Assembly: GCA_004357015.1 (NCBI GenBank)
Contig: SMXE01000017.1
Coordinates: 1-9,683 of the forward strand
DNA: 9,683 nt
Reading direction: 5' to 3'
Source of the DNA: Caldithrix sp.
Lineage (GTDB): Bacteria; Zhuqueibacterota; Zhuqueibacteria; Oceanimicrobiales; Oceanimicrobiaceae
Positions within the stretch are counted from its first letter, which is position 1, and every line of letters begins with the position of its first letter. Below the pieces are notes generated by a model. That model had not been told where the DNA came from, made no database searches, and saw only the letters and a list, made by a program, of their open reading frames with translations. Positions 1-6,344 of the stretch are shown here, one piece after another. Position numbers and translations under genes: made by a program.

Positions 1-1894
1 CGATGGTGGCTTTCGGATGTTTCGCTGTAAACTTCCAGGCGTTTTCAAACAAATTGTCGAGTGCGACCCGCAGAATGGTTGGGTCACCATTGGTGTTCAT
101 GTTCGGCCTGATGATGAACTTTACATCTCTGTCTCTGCCCGTCTCTCGGATCTCCTGAACGATCTCTTCTGCCATTGTGCTTAGATTGACGTTCTGCCTA
201 TGCATTTGAAGGCGCGTTATGTGTGAGAGATCGAGCAAATTATCAATGAGTTGCCCCATGCGTTGGCTGGCAGCCCGGATGCGACTCAGATAGTCCTTAC
301 CTTGCTCATCGATCAGGTCGTGGTAATCTTCCAGAAGCGCCTGGCTGAAACCGTTTATACCGCGCAGGGGAGCGCGCAGATCATGTGAGACCGAGTAGGC
401 AAACGCTTCGAGCTCACGATTGACTATTTGCAACTCTGATGTGCGCTCCTGCACGCGGCGTTCGAGCTCATCATTCAAACTGCGCAAGCGCTGTTCAAAC
501 TGCTTGCGTTCGGTAATGTCACGGATAGCGGCGACCCGCAACGTCCCGCCATTGAACGGCAGGTGTCTCGCACGCACTTCCACCGGAAACTTCTGACCAT
601 TTTCCTTGAGAGCCAGATATTCGTATGGTTCTTCGGCGCCGGATTGCATCTTTTGGGCAACCATATCTCTGGATTCAGGGGCTACAAAATCAATTCCCCT
701 TCTGCCGACAAGGTCACTTACATGATAGCCCAGCATTTCAGCGAGCTGCGCGTTGGCGTCCACTACCTCACCTTCGTCCGTGATCCCGATGCCTTCGAAG
801 GCTGCTTCGGAAAGCAGGCGAAACCTTTCTTCACTTTCCTGCAACGCTTCCGCGGAGCGGTGACGTTCCGTGACGTCCCGGAAACTCCAAACCCTGCCGA
901 CAATTCTCTTACCGATGCGCTGTGGCGTAGAGTAGCGTTCAAAAACGCGGCCGTCTTTGAACATGAGGATGTCGAAGCTCTCCTGCCCTTCTTTGCCATA
1001 CAATTTTCGCACTTGGCTGAGGAATCCTGCTGGGTCCACTAGCAGCTCGGTGACGAAAGAAATGGCCATATTGTCCTCACGCGCAGCAAGAATTTCATCC
1101 GGAATGCCCCACATTTGCGCAAATGTTTGGTTGAAACTCTCAATCTCCCCTTTTTTGTTGACGACCAGTATGCCGTCCGCCGTTGAATCCAGGGTTGAGT
1201 TGAGCAACGAGAGGGACTTCTCAAGCTCTGCTTCGGCCTGCCGGCGCTCCGTGATATCGAGGCCGTAGCCGATGATTTGAACGACCTCGCCGTTCTTATT
1301 CAACACTGGCGTTGCAACGCGCAGGATGTACTTTGTTTCGCCGGATGGAGAGTGCAGCGTCTCTTCGAAGCTACTGCTTTTTTTGGTGGAAATGATTTTT
1401 TTGTACCAGGCCCGCCTTTTGCGGCCGAGGGCAGGATCGAATCCGTGTTCGCGAAAATAGTCCTCATCCGTCTTGCCGATGATCCACTCCCTTCGCGTCT
1501 TTTTCGAAATGCTTGCCGGATTGACATAGCGATAGCGAAAATCGGCGCCGATCACCGCGAGTTGGATGGGTAAATTATCCATGACCTGCCGGTAGAATTG
1601 CATTAATTCGACGGTTTCCTCTGCGGCATTTTTATGAGCCGACAGGTCCTCGCGTTTGTGCTCTTCGAGGTTCCCGGATGAGCCGTTTGGCGCAGAGATG
1701 AACCTTTGCAGCCAGCCGGCTGCAAACATGGAAAGCGCGATCAGAACAGCCACGACGGCGTTCACGTTTTCGGGTATGGTGTTTTTGCCTTGCAAAACGA
1801 CAAAAAGAAAACCGCTGCCCAACGCAAGAAAAGTAATCAGCAAAATACTTCTGGTCAATCCGGATCTGGCCGCCATGTGCCTGAGACTGTTCAT
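1..1894 (-). CDS. Membrane-anchored multi-PAS sensor histidine kinase (C-terminus beyond window)
   Basis: One uninterrupted reverse-strand frame of 631 codons runs off the left edge. Two hydrophobic segments (residues about 16-35 and 43-65) are joined by a loop of only about 8 residues, so there is almost no periplasmic sensor. Three PAS domains follow (about 100-218, 228-346, 353-464), each ending in a D-[IV]-T-E-R linker (DITER, DVTER, DITER). Then come a short coiled coil (465-496) and a HisKA domain with the motif SVSHDLRAPLR, where H504 is the phospho-acceptor. The frame ends just after the ATPase N box (LDNLFENAWKFT, N618); the G1, F and G2 boxes lie outside. The PAS domains suggest a cytoplasmic ligand or redox signal, but no cofactor residues are identifiable by eye. 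No response regulator is visible; it may lie to the left. The start is ATG 1894: a TAA in the same frame lies 15 nt upstream, and the ribosome site is weak. It diverges from the ccm operon. Kinase identity is near certain; the signal is unknown. Confidence 0.93.
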   Translation of the reverse strand, partial: MNSLRHMAARSGLTRSILLITFLALGSGFLFVVLQGKNTIPENVNAVVAVLIALSMFAAGWLQRFISAPNGSSGNLEEHKREDLSAHKNAAEETVELMQFYRQVMDNLPIQLAVIGADFRYRYVNPASISKKTRREWIIGKTDEDYFREHGFDPALGRKRRAWYKKIISTKKSSSFEETLHSPSGETKYILRVATPVLNKNGEVVQIIGYGLDITERRQAEAELEKSLSLLNSTLDSTADGILVVNKKGEIESFNQTFAQMWGIPDEILAAREDNMAISFVTELLVDPAGFLSQVRKLYGKEGQESFDILMFKDGRVFERYSTPQRIGKRIVGRVWSFRDVTERHRSAEALQESEERFRLLSEAAFEGIGITDEGEVVDANAQLAEMLGYHVSDLVGRRGIDFVAPESRDMVAQKMQSGAEEPYEYLALKENGQKFPVEVRARHLPFNGGTLRVAAIRDITERKQFEQRLRSLNDELERRVQERTSELQIVNRELEAFAYSVSHDLRAPLRGINGFSQALLEDYHDLIDEQGKDYLSRIRAASQRMGQLIDNLLDLSHITRLQMHRQNVNLSTMAEEIVQEIRETGRDRDVKFIIRPNMNTNGDPTILRVALDNLFENAWKFTAKHPKATI

Positions 1895-1991
1895 GGTGTG
1901 CTCTGAGTCTTAAGGTTTTACAAATTCAGCGAATGATGTATGAATCTTCGAGCCAGACAGGGTTTTGTAAAGGTACCCCCGTAATTTCCTA

Positions 1992-2020
1992 ATAATAAAT
2001 ATTTTATCGTTTTATTACAA
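1992..2020 (-). promoter_or_regulatory. Candidate sigma70 promoter for the histidine kinase
   Basis: On the reverse strand TTGTAA (2020-2015) and TATTAT (1997-1992) are separated by 17 bp. They match the -35 and -10 consensus at 4 of 6 and 5 of 6 bases. The start point would be near 1985, leaving about 90 nt of leader before the kinase ATG at 1894. The region is AT-rich, which raises the chance of a false match. Confidence 0.4.
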
Positions 2021-2044
2021 CAATTTTCACGAAAAAGTAATATT

Positions 2045-2072
2045 TTGCGACAGCCCCAAGAAGCGTCATAAT
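2045..2072 (+). promoter_or_regulatory. Candidate promoter for the ccm operon
   Basis: TTGCGA (2045-2050) and CATAAT (2067-2072) are separated by 16 bp, with a start point near 2079. That leaves a leader of about 90 nt before the ATG at 2170. It lies back to back with the kinase promoter, so a regulator bound between them could act on both units. The match is reasonable but by eye only. Confidence 0.4.
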
Positions 2073-2169
2073 TTTTCAAAAATCTTTTGTGATTCGCTTG
2101 CTGATTCTCTATATTTCAGCCTTGCTCACTTCAATCGATTTTCGCTATGAATTATTCAGGGTAGCAAAT

Positions 2170-2586
2170 ATGTTGACCAACATCATTTTCATTCTTTTGT
2201 CCCTGGCAGTCTCTTTCTTTGTGGTATTGCCTGTCATTCGGGCGAAATCGGTGCGGCATGGCAAAAGCGCCGGCAACACCAATCACCGCGCCTCCGATCT
2301 CCAAGATCGCAAAGAAACCATTTACGCGGCTATCAAAGATATCGAGTTTGACCATGAAATGGGCAAGCTTTCGGATGAAGATTTTCAGGACCTGCGGCAG
2401 CAGTACAAGAAAGAGGCCATGGCCCTGCTGAAAAAGATTGACGGCATTGAGAAAAAGACCGGCGGTGGGCGGAAAAATGGCAGCAGCGCAAAGCAGGCCG
2501 CACAGTTTTGCTGGAAATGCGGCAAGAAACTGACGCAGGACGACCGATTCTGCCCGGAATGCGGTCAAAACATTCAGGAAGCTTAG
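2170..2586 (+). CDS. CcmI-like membrane protein with C-terminal zinc ribbon
   Basis: A 138-residue protein heads the ccm operon. It has one N-terminal membrane helix (residues 3-23), a charged helical segment (about 45-95), a short Gly/Lys-rich linker, and a zinc ribbon with two CxxC knuckles (C114, C117, C128, C131). The helical part, with its GKLSDEDFQDLRQQY stretch, resembles the N-terminal region of CcmI/CycH, which in the classical system guides apocytochrome to the heme ligation complex. The TPR part of CcmI is absent. The topology implies that the zinc ribbon is cytoplasmic. The frame is open from a GTG at 2089, but ATG 2170 is preferred: AGGG sits 9 nt upstream and the membrane helix begins at once. 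The stop is 9 nt before ccmA. The role in cytochrome maturation is inferred from position and the CcmI-like segment; it could instead be a generic zinc-ribbon membrane protein. Confidence 0.8.
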   Translation: MLTNIIFILLSLAVSFFVVLPVIRAKSVRHGKSAGNTNHRASDLQDRKETIYAAIKDIEFDHEMGKLSDEDFQDLRQQYKKEAMALLKKIDGIEKKTGGGRKNGSSAKQAAQFCWKCGKKLTQDDRFCPECGQNIQEA

Positions 2587-2595
2587 AAGCAGGCT

Positions 2596-3369
2596 GTGGC
2601 TGAAACGAATACGAAAAATCAGATCTTAAGTCAGGCTGGGGACGCCACAGGGAATGAACTTCCAGCTATCCGGGTTTCAAACCTGGTAAAGACATTTGGC
2701 AACAAATTTGCCTTGAACAGGGTCAGCTTTGACGTGAAAAAGGGTGAGTTTTTGACCATTTTTGGCCCGAACGGTGCGGGCAAAACGACCCTCATCCGAA
2801 TTCTCTCTACCATATCCACAGCGACGTCGGGTGAAATCACATTGTACGGCCTGAGCCCGCACAAGCACGCCACCCAGATTCGTCGCCAGATCGGCGTTAT
2901 CGCGCACCAGACTTTTCTCTACGATGACTTGACCGCAGAAGAAAATTTGCGCTTCTACGGCAGGCTCTATAGTGTCCAAGGCTTGCCGGCAAAGATTGAG
3001 CAGATCATCACCGATGTGGGGTTGCACTTGCGCCGGCGAGACCGTGTGCGGACGTTTTCCCGCGGCATGCAGCAACGACTCTCCATCGCGCGCGCGATGT
3101 TGCACGACCCGGCTCTGTTGTTGCTGGATGAGCCCTACACCGGCCTCGACCAGCATGCGTCCGAGATGCTTTCCGGTTGGCTGCGCCGGTTGCGCAGCGC
3201 CAACCGGACAACCTTGATGGTCACGCACGATCTGGAACGCGGCGTGGACCTCGCAGACCGCATCGCGATCTTGACCAACGGAAAACTCGTGTTTGACCAG
3301 AAGCGCTCGCAGATAACGCCTGATTCCTTCCGCGACACTTACTACGAGTTTGTTGAGAAGAGCGGGTGA
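2596..3369 (+). CDS. ccmA: Cytochrome c maturation ABC transporter, ATP-binding subunit CcmA
   Basis: A 257-residue ABC ATPase, somewhat longer than typical CcmA because of about 22 extra polar residues at the N-terminus. All nucleotide-binding elements are visible: Walker A GPNGAGKTT (57-65), Q-loop glutamine at 105, a signature in the degenerate form FSRGMQQR (154-161) that is usual for CcmA, Walker B LLLLDEP (174-180), D-loop GLD, and switch histidine H211. In the Ccm system I pathway CcmA works with CcmB (and CcmC) to release heme-loaded CcmE from CcmC using ATP; it does not itself export heme. The start is GTG 2596 with a poor ribosome site (AGG only 2 nt away), and no ATG in frame precedes Walker A, so translation may be coupled to the upstream gene, whose stop is 9 nt away. 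The identity rests on both the motifs and the following ccmB and ccmC. Confidence 0.95.
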   Translation: MAETNTKNQILSQAGDATGNELPAIRVSNLVKTFGNKFALNRVSFDVKKGEFLTIFGPNGAGKTTLIRILSTISTATSGEITLYGLSPHKHATQIRRQIGVIAHQTFLYDDLTAEENLRFYGRLYSVQGLPAKIEQIITDVGLHLRRRDRVRTFSRGMQQRLSIARAMLHDPALLLLDEPYTGLDQHASEMLSGWLRRLRSANRTTLMVTHDLERGVDLADRIAILTNGKLVFDQKRSQITPDSFRDTYYEFVEKSG

Positions 3370-3373
3370 AGTC

Positions 3374-4045
3374 ATGATGAACAAAGTCGCCGTTATTCTG
3401 TGGAAGGATTTGCTTACAGAAATTCGCAGCAAGGAGATGGTTTTTTCCATGCTGGTCTTCAGCCTGATGGTGGCGGTCATATTCAACTTTTCCTTCCCAC
3501 CCGGCAGTGACTTCATTCAGGATGCAGCGCCCGGAATTTTGTGGATGACCTTCATCTTCGCCAGTTTACTTGGCATGAACCGCACCTTTGTCTATGAAGT
3601 GGACAAAGGCTGCATGCAGGGTTTGATGCTGGCCCCGATAGACCGCATTGTTATCTACATCAGCAAACTGCTCGTCAATTTCATTTTCATCACATTGGTG
3701 GAGTTGATTGCCTTGCCGCTCTTCGGCATCTTTTTTAAGCTGGACGTGCTCACCTCGCCAGGGCAGCTCGCATTGGTAATGCTGGTGAGCACCCTGGGCT
3801 TCACCATCATCGGCACCCTGTTTTCCGCCATTGCAGTCAACACAAAAACAAGAGAAGTGATGTTGCCCATTTTGCATTTTCCGGTTTCAATCCCGGTCAT
3901 CATTTGCGCGGTGCAGGCAACCACCGCCATTTTTCAAGAGCAGGCGTGGAGTGTGGTCTGGGGCTGGACCAAGATCGTCATCTTTTTTGATGTCATCTTC
4001 TTCATTGTCGCTTTCTGGACTTTTGAATTCATTCTCGAGGAATAA
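3374..4045 (+). CDS. ccmB: Cytochrome c maturation ABC transporter, membrane subunit CcmB
   Basis: A 223-residue membrane protein, the usual CcmB length, with six hydrophobic segments (about 23-42, 52-70, 99-120, 131-155, 165-185, 199-219). It shows CcmB hallmarks: the N-terminal WKDLLTEIRSKE amphipathic stretch, FVYEVDKGCMQGLMLAPID in the first cytoplasmic loop, and TREVMLPILHFPVSIPV before the fifth helix. It pairs with CcmA to form the ABC complex that acts on CcmC-heme-CcmE at the inner membrane. A TTG at 3350 in the same frame overlaps ccmA, but ATG 3374 (or 3377) fits the family N-terminus. The gene begins 4 nt after the ccmA stop, with GGTGAA just ahead, consistent with translational coupling. 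Confidence 0.95.
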   Translation: MMNKVAVILWKDLLTEIRSKEMVFSMLVFSLMVAVIFNFSFPPGSDFIQDAAPGILWMTFIFASLLGMNRTFVYEVDKGCMQGLMLAPIDRIVIYISKLLVNFIFITLVELIALPLFGIFFKLDVLTSPGQLALVMLVSTLGFTIIGTLFSAIAVNTKTREVMLPILHFPVSIPVIICAVQATTAIFQEQAWSVVWGWTKIVIFFDVIFFIVAFWTFEFILEE

Positions 4046-4065
4046 TCGCAAACCCGGAGTTGATT

Positions 4066-4758
4066 ATGCCGTCACCCAATTCAAGAAATCCCTGGATGTT
4101 CCTTCTCGGTGCAAGTTTGCTTGTGTGCATGGTGGTAGACCTTTACTTGATCTTTGAGTTCGCCCCGGAAGAACGCTCCATGGGCCACGTTCAGCGCATT
4201 TTCTACTTTCACGTACCGTCGGCCTGGGTTTCTTTCCTGGCATTTTTCGTGGTCTTTGTCGCCAGCATCAGGTATCTCTGGAAACGGGAGCGCAAGTATG
4301 ACATGGCGGCCAACTCGGCAGCGGAAATCGGCGTTCTTTTTTCCTCGCTGGTTCTGGTCACCGGCCCCATCTGGGCGCGTCCGGTCTGGAACACCTGGTG
4401 GGAATGGACGCCGCGGTTAACGCTGTTCATGGTGTTGTGGTTTATTTTCATCGCCTACCTCATGCTGAGAAATTTTGTGGAGGACGAGGAGAGAAGCGCC
4501 AGGTTTTGTGCCGTGTTCGGAATCGTGGGCTTTGTGGATGTACCCATCGTTTACATGTCCATTCGTTTGTGGCGCGACATTCATCCGAGTCCGGTGATTG
4601 CCGGCGGCGAGGGTTCTGGCCTGCATCCGGATATGAAGATCGCATTTTACTTCAGCCTGTTTACTTTTACTTTGCTGTTTGTTTATCTGTTCGTTCACCG
4701 GTTGCGGCTTGAAAAAAGCAGCGTTGCGCTATCAGACCTCAAAAAGGAGATGGCTTAA
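4066..4758 (+). CDS. ccmC: Heme handling protein CcmC
   Basis: A 230-residue protein with six membrane segments that belongs to the CcmC/CcsA/CcmF heme-handling superfamily. In cytochrome c maturation it binds heme with two external histidines and attaches it to CcmE. Visible here are the first axial-ligand region (FYFHVPSAW, H49), the tryptophan-rich external loop (GPIWARPVWNTWWEWTPRLT, 100-119), and the second ligand region (DIHPSPV, H173). In E. coli the equivalents are H60, the WGTWWVWDARLT loop and H184. In this copy the Asp of the W-x-W-D core is Thr (T115), preceded by Glu at 113. ATG 4066 has GGAG 6 nt upstream, so the TTG at 4060 is less likely. The stop overlaps an ATG of the next frame by one base (TAATG). 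Identification is secure from motifs, length and gene order. Confidence 0.94.
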   Translation: MPSPNSRNPWMFLLGASLLVCMVVDLYLIFEFAPEERSMGHVQRIFYFHVPSAWVSFLAFFVVFVASIRYLWKRERKYDMAANSAAEIGVLFSSLVLVTGPIWARPVWNTWWEWTPRLTLFMVLWFIFIAYLMLRNFVEDEERSARFCAVFGIVGFVDVPIVYMSIRLWRDIHPSPVIAGGEGSGLHPDMKIAFYFSLFTFTLLFVYLFVHRLRLEKSSVALSDLKKEMA

Positions 4759-4777
4759 TGATCTGTGATAAAATATC

Positions 4778-4785
4778 GGAGGAGG
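4778..4785 (+). promoter_or_regulatory. Strong Shine-Dalgarno GGAGGAGG inside the first codons of the longest frame
   Basis: GGAGGAGG lies 20 bases inside the frame that opens at ATG 4758. Its GGAGG part (4778-4782) is 5 nt from GTG 4788. The next ATG, 4800, is 14 nt from the end of the site. This argues that the ccmD-like protein starts at 4788 or 4800 rather than at the ATG that overlaps the ccmC stop. Confidence 0.6.
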
Positions 4786-4787
4786 AA

Positions 4788-5291
4788 GTGATTTCGCAAA
4801 TGAAAAAAAGCGTGATTCTGGCAATATTTGCACTGGTGTTCGCGGTTCCCCTGCAGGCGCAGGTCGCGCGATTGGTTCATTTTCAAGGCACGGTCATGGA
4901 CAGCACGGGCAACGCGTTTGCCGGCTCTACGGACTTGACCTTTAGCATTTATGGCCGGCCCCGAAGCGGCCAACCGTTTTGGTCTGAAACCCACGACAAT
5001 GTCCAGGTGACCGATGGCACATACTCTGTGCTGCTGGGGAGTAAGAATCCGCTCAAACTGTCATTCTACGAGTATTTTCTCGAAGTGTCGTCGGACCATG
5101 TTGCAACGGGTGAGCGGCGCGTGATGATTGTAGGCTCAGGATACAACTTCCGCCTCTGGTTTCTGTTCTCAGCATACACGGTTGTTTGGTTAGCGCTGTT
5201 TCTCTACATTTTCAGCATCTCCCGGCGCCAGAAACGGATCATTTCTGAGTTGGAAATTCTGGCGGAGGTTAAAGGCAGTGCAAGGCCGTAA
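4788..5291 (+). CDS. Secreted beta-domain fused to a CcmD-like membrane tail
   Basis: A 167-residue protein at the ccmD position of the operon. Residues 5-25 (from MKKSVILAIF to PLQAQ) form a signal peptide. Residues 27-118 look like a beta-rich exported domain; the pattern HFQGTVMDSTG, then LTFSIY, FWSET, VQVTDGTYSVLLG matches repeats I associate with surface proteins of FCB and candidate phyla (known pattern, not searched). Residues 123-143 form one membrane helix, followed by a basic, then acidic helix (SRRQKRIISELEIL, 145-158). The segment FLFSAYTVVWLALFLY plus RRQ and ELEIL closely resembles free-standing CcmD, a small protein that holds heme-loaded CcmE on CcmABC. Orientation (outside-N, inside-C) also agrees with CcmD. 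I infer a CcmD with an added periplasmic domain, perhaps for docking CcmE or apocytochrome. The start is GTG 4788 (ATG 4800 and ATG 4758 are alternatives). Confidence is high for the gene, moderate for the CcmD role. Confidence 0.78.
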   Translation: MISQMKKSVILAIFALVFAVPLQAQVARLVHFQGTVMDSTGNAFAGSTDLTFSIYGRPRSGQPFWSETHDNVQVTDGTYSVLLGSKNPLKLSFYEYFLEVSSDHVATGERRVMIVGSGYNFRLWFLFSAYTVVWLALFLYIFSISRRQKRIISELEILAEVKGSARP

Positions 5292-5345
5292 CTCGATTTT
5301 GGCCGTGCTGAAATAACCAAATGACAAACAAATTGCAATGACCAA

Positions 5346-5504
5346 TTTTGACGACCTCGTAAAAAAGTCAGAGATTTTGACTGCAACCAAAGTAACATGT
5401 TGTGTTTAGATGAGTTAGAACAATGTACATTCAACTTATTGATTTTACATTGCTTAACCAATGCAGATTCGATTCAGTTCGACTTTTTACGAGGGCGTCA
5501 ATTT
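5346..5504. repeat. MITE-like element with 24-bp imperfect terminal inverted repeats
   Basis: The left arm 5346-5369 (core GACGACCTCGTAAAAAAGTC) is the reverse complement of the right arm 5481-5504 (core GACTTTTTACGAGGGCGTC), apart from one missing T and two substitutions. Between them 5414-5427 and 5446-5458 (GTTAGAACAATGTA and TACATTGCTTAAC) form a second, nearly centred inverted repeat. The 159-bp element has no coding frame of note. It could be a miniature inverted-repeat transposable element; as RNA it would fold into a long hairpin just after the ccm operon. No clear target-site duplication was found. Confidence 0.5.
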
Positions 5505-5546
5505 TCAATTCCAAACGACTTGGTAGCCAGACCAGCAATTCAATTG

Positions 5547-5673
5547 AACAAAAAAAGCACGGCCACTTTGTAAGCGGCCGTGCCTCTCTGCTCCTTCAGA
5601 TAAATAAAACGGATCGGCAATCCATTTTATTCTTGCTTCCCTGCTTTTGCAGCGGGAAATAAATCCCATGCAT
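5547..5673 (-). ncRNA. Putative structured small RNA, leftward
   Basis: A reverse-strand promoter (5680-5707) and a terminator (5550-5583) bracket about 125 nt without a convincing gene. The transcript would contain an A-loop hairpin (reverse of 5637-5658, CTGC-AAAA-GCAG core with a bulge), overlapped by an alternative GGGA/TCCC hairpin, then a 12-bp stem (reverse of 5603-5631) with loop TGCCG, then the terminator. In both the 12-bp stem and the terminator stem the non-Watson-Crick positions read as G.U pairs on the reverse strand but as A-C clashes on the forward strand, so the reverse strand is the one that folds. No family is recognised; it does not resemble 6S, tmRNA, RNase P or SRP RNA. 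Nothing coding lies downstream, which argues against a riboswitch. Confidence 0.5.
5550..5583 (-). terminator. Intrinsic terminator of the putative small RNA
   Basis: The stem GCACGGCC/GGCCGTGC (5583-5576 with 5564-5557) is extended inside by a G.U pair and CTT/AAG around an ACA loop, and is followed on the reverse strand by seven T (5556-5550). There is no T run on the forward side, so it works leftward only. Confidence 0.8.
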
Positions 5674-5679
5674 AGATAC

Positions 5680-5707
5680 AACCTAAGAGATTTCAAACGA
5701 ATGTCAA
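5680..5707 (-). promoter_or_regulatory. Candidate promoter of the putative small RNA
   Basis: Reverse strand: TTGACA (5707-5702), a perfect -35 box, then 16 bp, then TAGGTT (5685-5680) as a weak -10 box. The start point would be near 5673. The perfect -35 is the main support. Confidence 0.45.
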
Positions 5708-5778
5708 GCGAAAACTTGTTTATTTCTATCACTTTTTACGAATTAACCGTTTTTATCTAAACTGACGCGGGAGAAAAC

Positions 5779-6309
5779 ATGAAAATATTAGCGAGTGGCC
5801 TCTTACTGTTAGCAACTTTTTTCGCACTGTCCTGCGATTCAGAAACATCCACCGACCGGTCCAAAGCAGGTACGAACAGTCACGGGACGCTGCCAAAGTT
5901 CACGCTGCAGCAACTCGACGGCAGCCAGATTGATTTCGCGCAATTCAGCGGCAAAGTGCTGCTGGTCGATTTCTGGGCGATCTGGTGCAAGCCGTGCATC
6001 GATGAAATTCCGGCATACAACGCCTTGCATGACAAATATTCGAGCGCCAACTTCGCGCTGGTCGCCATCACCATGGAGTCTGGCAATGCCAGCACCATTG
6101 CGCAATTTGCTGCCCAACATGACATCGAGTACCCGGTGTTTATTGGGAATGCCGAAGCGGCTTCTGCGTTTGGCGGGCTGCGTGGTTATCCGTCAACGTT
6201 TGTTCTGGATCAGAATGGGCAAATCCGGAAAAGCTATATCGGCGGCGGTAGGGCTAAAAACGAGGAGATCGACGCGCTGGTGCAGGAGTTACTCAATGAA
6301 GCGTCTTAG
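5779..6309 (+). CDS. TlpA/ResA-like thioredoxin-fold lipoprotein
   Basis: A 176-residue exported thiol-disulfide protein. The N-terminus is a hydrophobic signal ending FALSC, so C19 is the probable lipidated residue; the -3 position is Ala rather than the usual Leu, an imperfect lipobox. After a short polar linker comes a TlpA/ResA-type thioredoxin fold (about 38-172): the 'F-x-L-x-x-L-D-G' entry strand, LVDFWAIWCKPC with the active-site pair C70/C73, a central insertion with EYPVFIG, and the cis-proline loop GYPSTFVLD (P138). Such proteins keep apocytochrome haem-site cysteines or other exported cysteines reduced. The nearby ccm operon makes that likely, but the gene has its own unit about 490 bases downstream. 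GGGAG lies 5 nt before ATG 5779. It converges on the DedA-like gene with a gap of only 35 bases. The fold is certain; the partner is inferred. Confidence 0.92.
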   Translation: MKILASGLLLLATFFALSCDSETSTDRSKAGTNSHGTLPKFTLQQLDGSQIDFAQFSGKVLLVDFWAIWCKPCIDEIPAYNALHDKYSSANFALVAITMESGNASTIAQFAAQHDIEYPVFIGNAEAASAFGGLRGYPSTFVLDQNGQIRKSYIGGGRAKNEEIDALVQELLNEAS

Positions 6310-6344
6310 TTCAAAATTCGTGGCCATGAATTATTCAAGGTCGT

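Noticed and set aside
563..1042. 159-residue forward frame inside the kinase
   Set aside because: It lies antisense to the PAS domains, which form one clean 631-codon frame with recognisable motifs. No independent signal is seen.
2089..2169. N-terminal extension of the zinc-ribbon protein from GTG 2089
   Set aside because: It would add 27 residues ahead of the helix with no ribosome site, whereas ATG 2170 has AGGG at good distance.
2677..3516. 279-residue open frame antisense to ccmA and the start of ccmB
   Set aside because: It mirrors a strongly conserved gene, has no family motifs, and crosses a gene boundary of the ccm operon; its length comes from codon bias on the other strand.
5505..5732. 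75-residue leftward frame over the small-RNA region
   Set aside because: It starts upstream of the -35 box, reads through the terminator hairpin and shows no protein-like pattern.
5292..5778. CRISPR array or direct-repeat array
   Set aside because: The repeats here are inverted and non-periodic; no regular repeat-spacer pattern is seen anywhere in the window.
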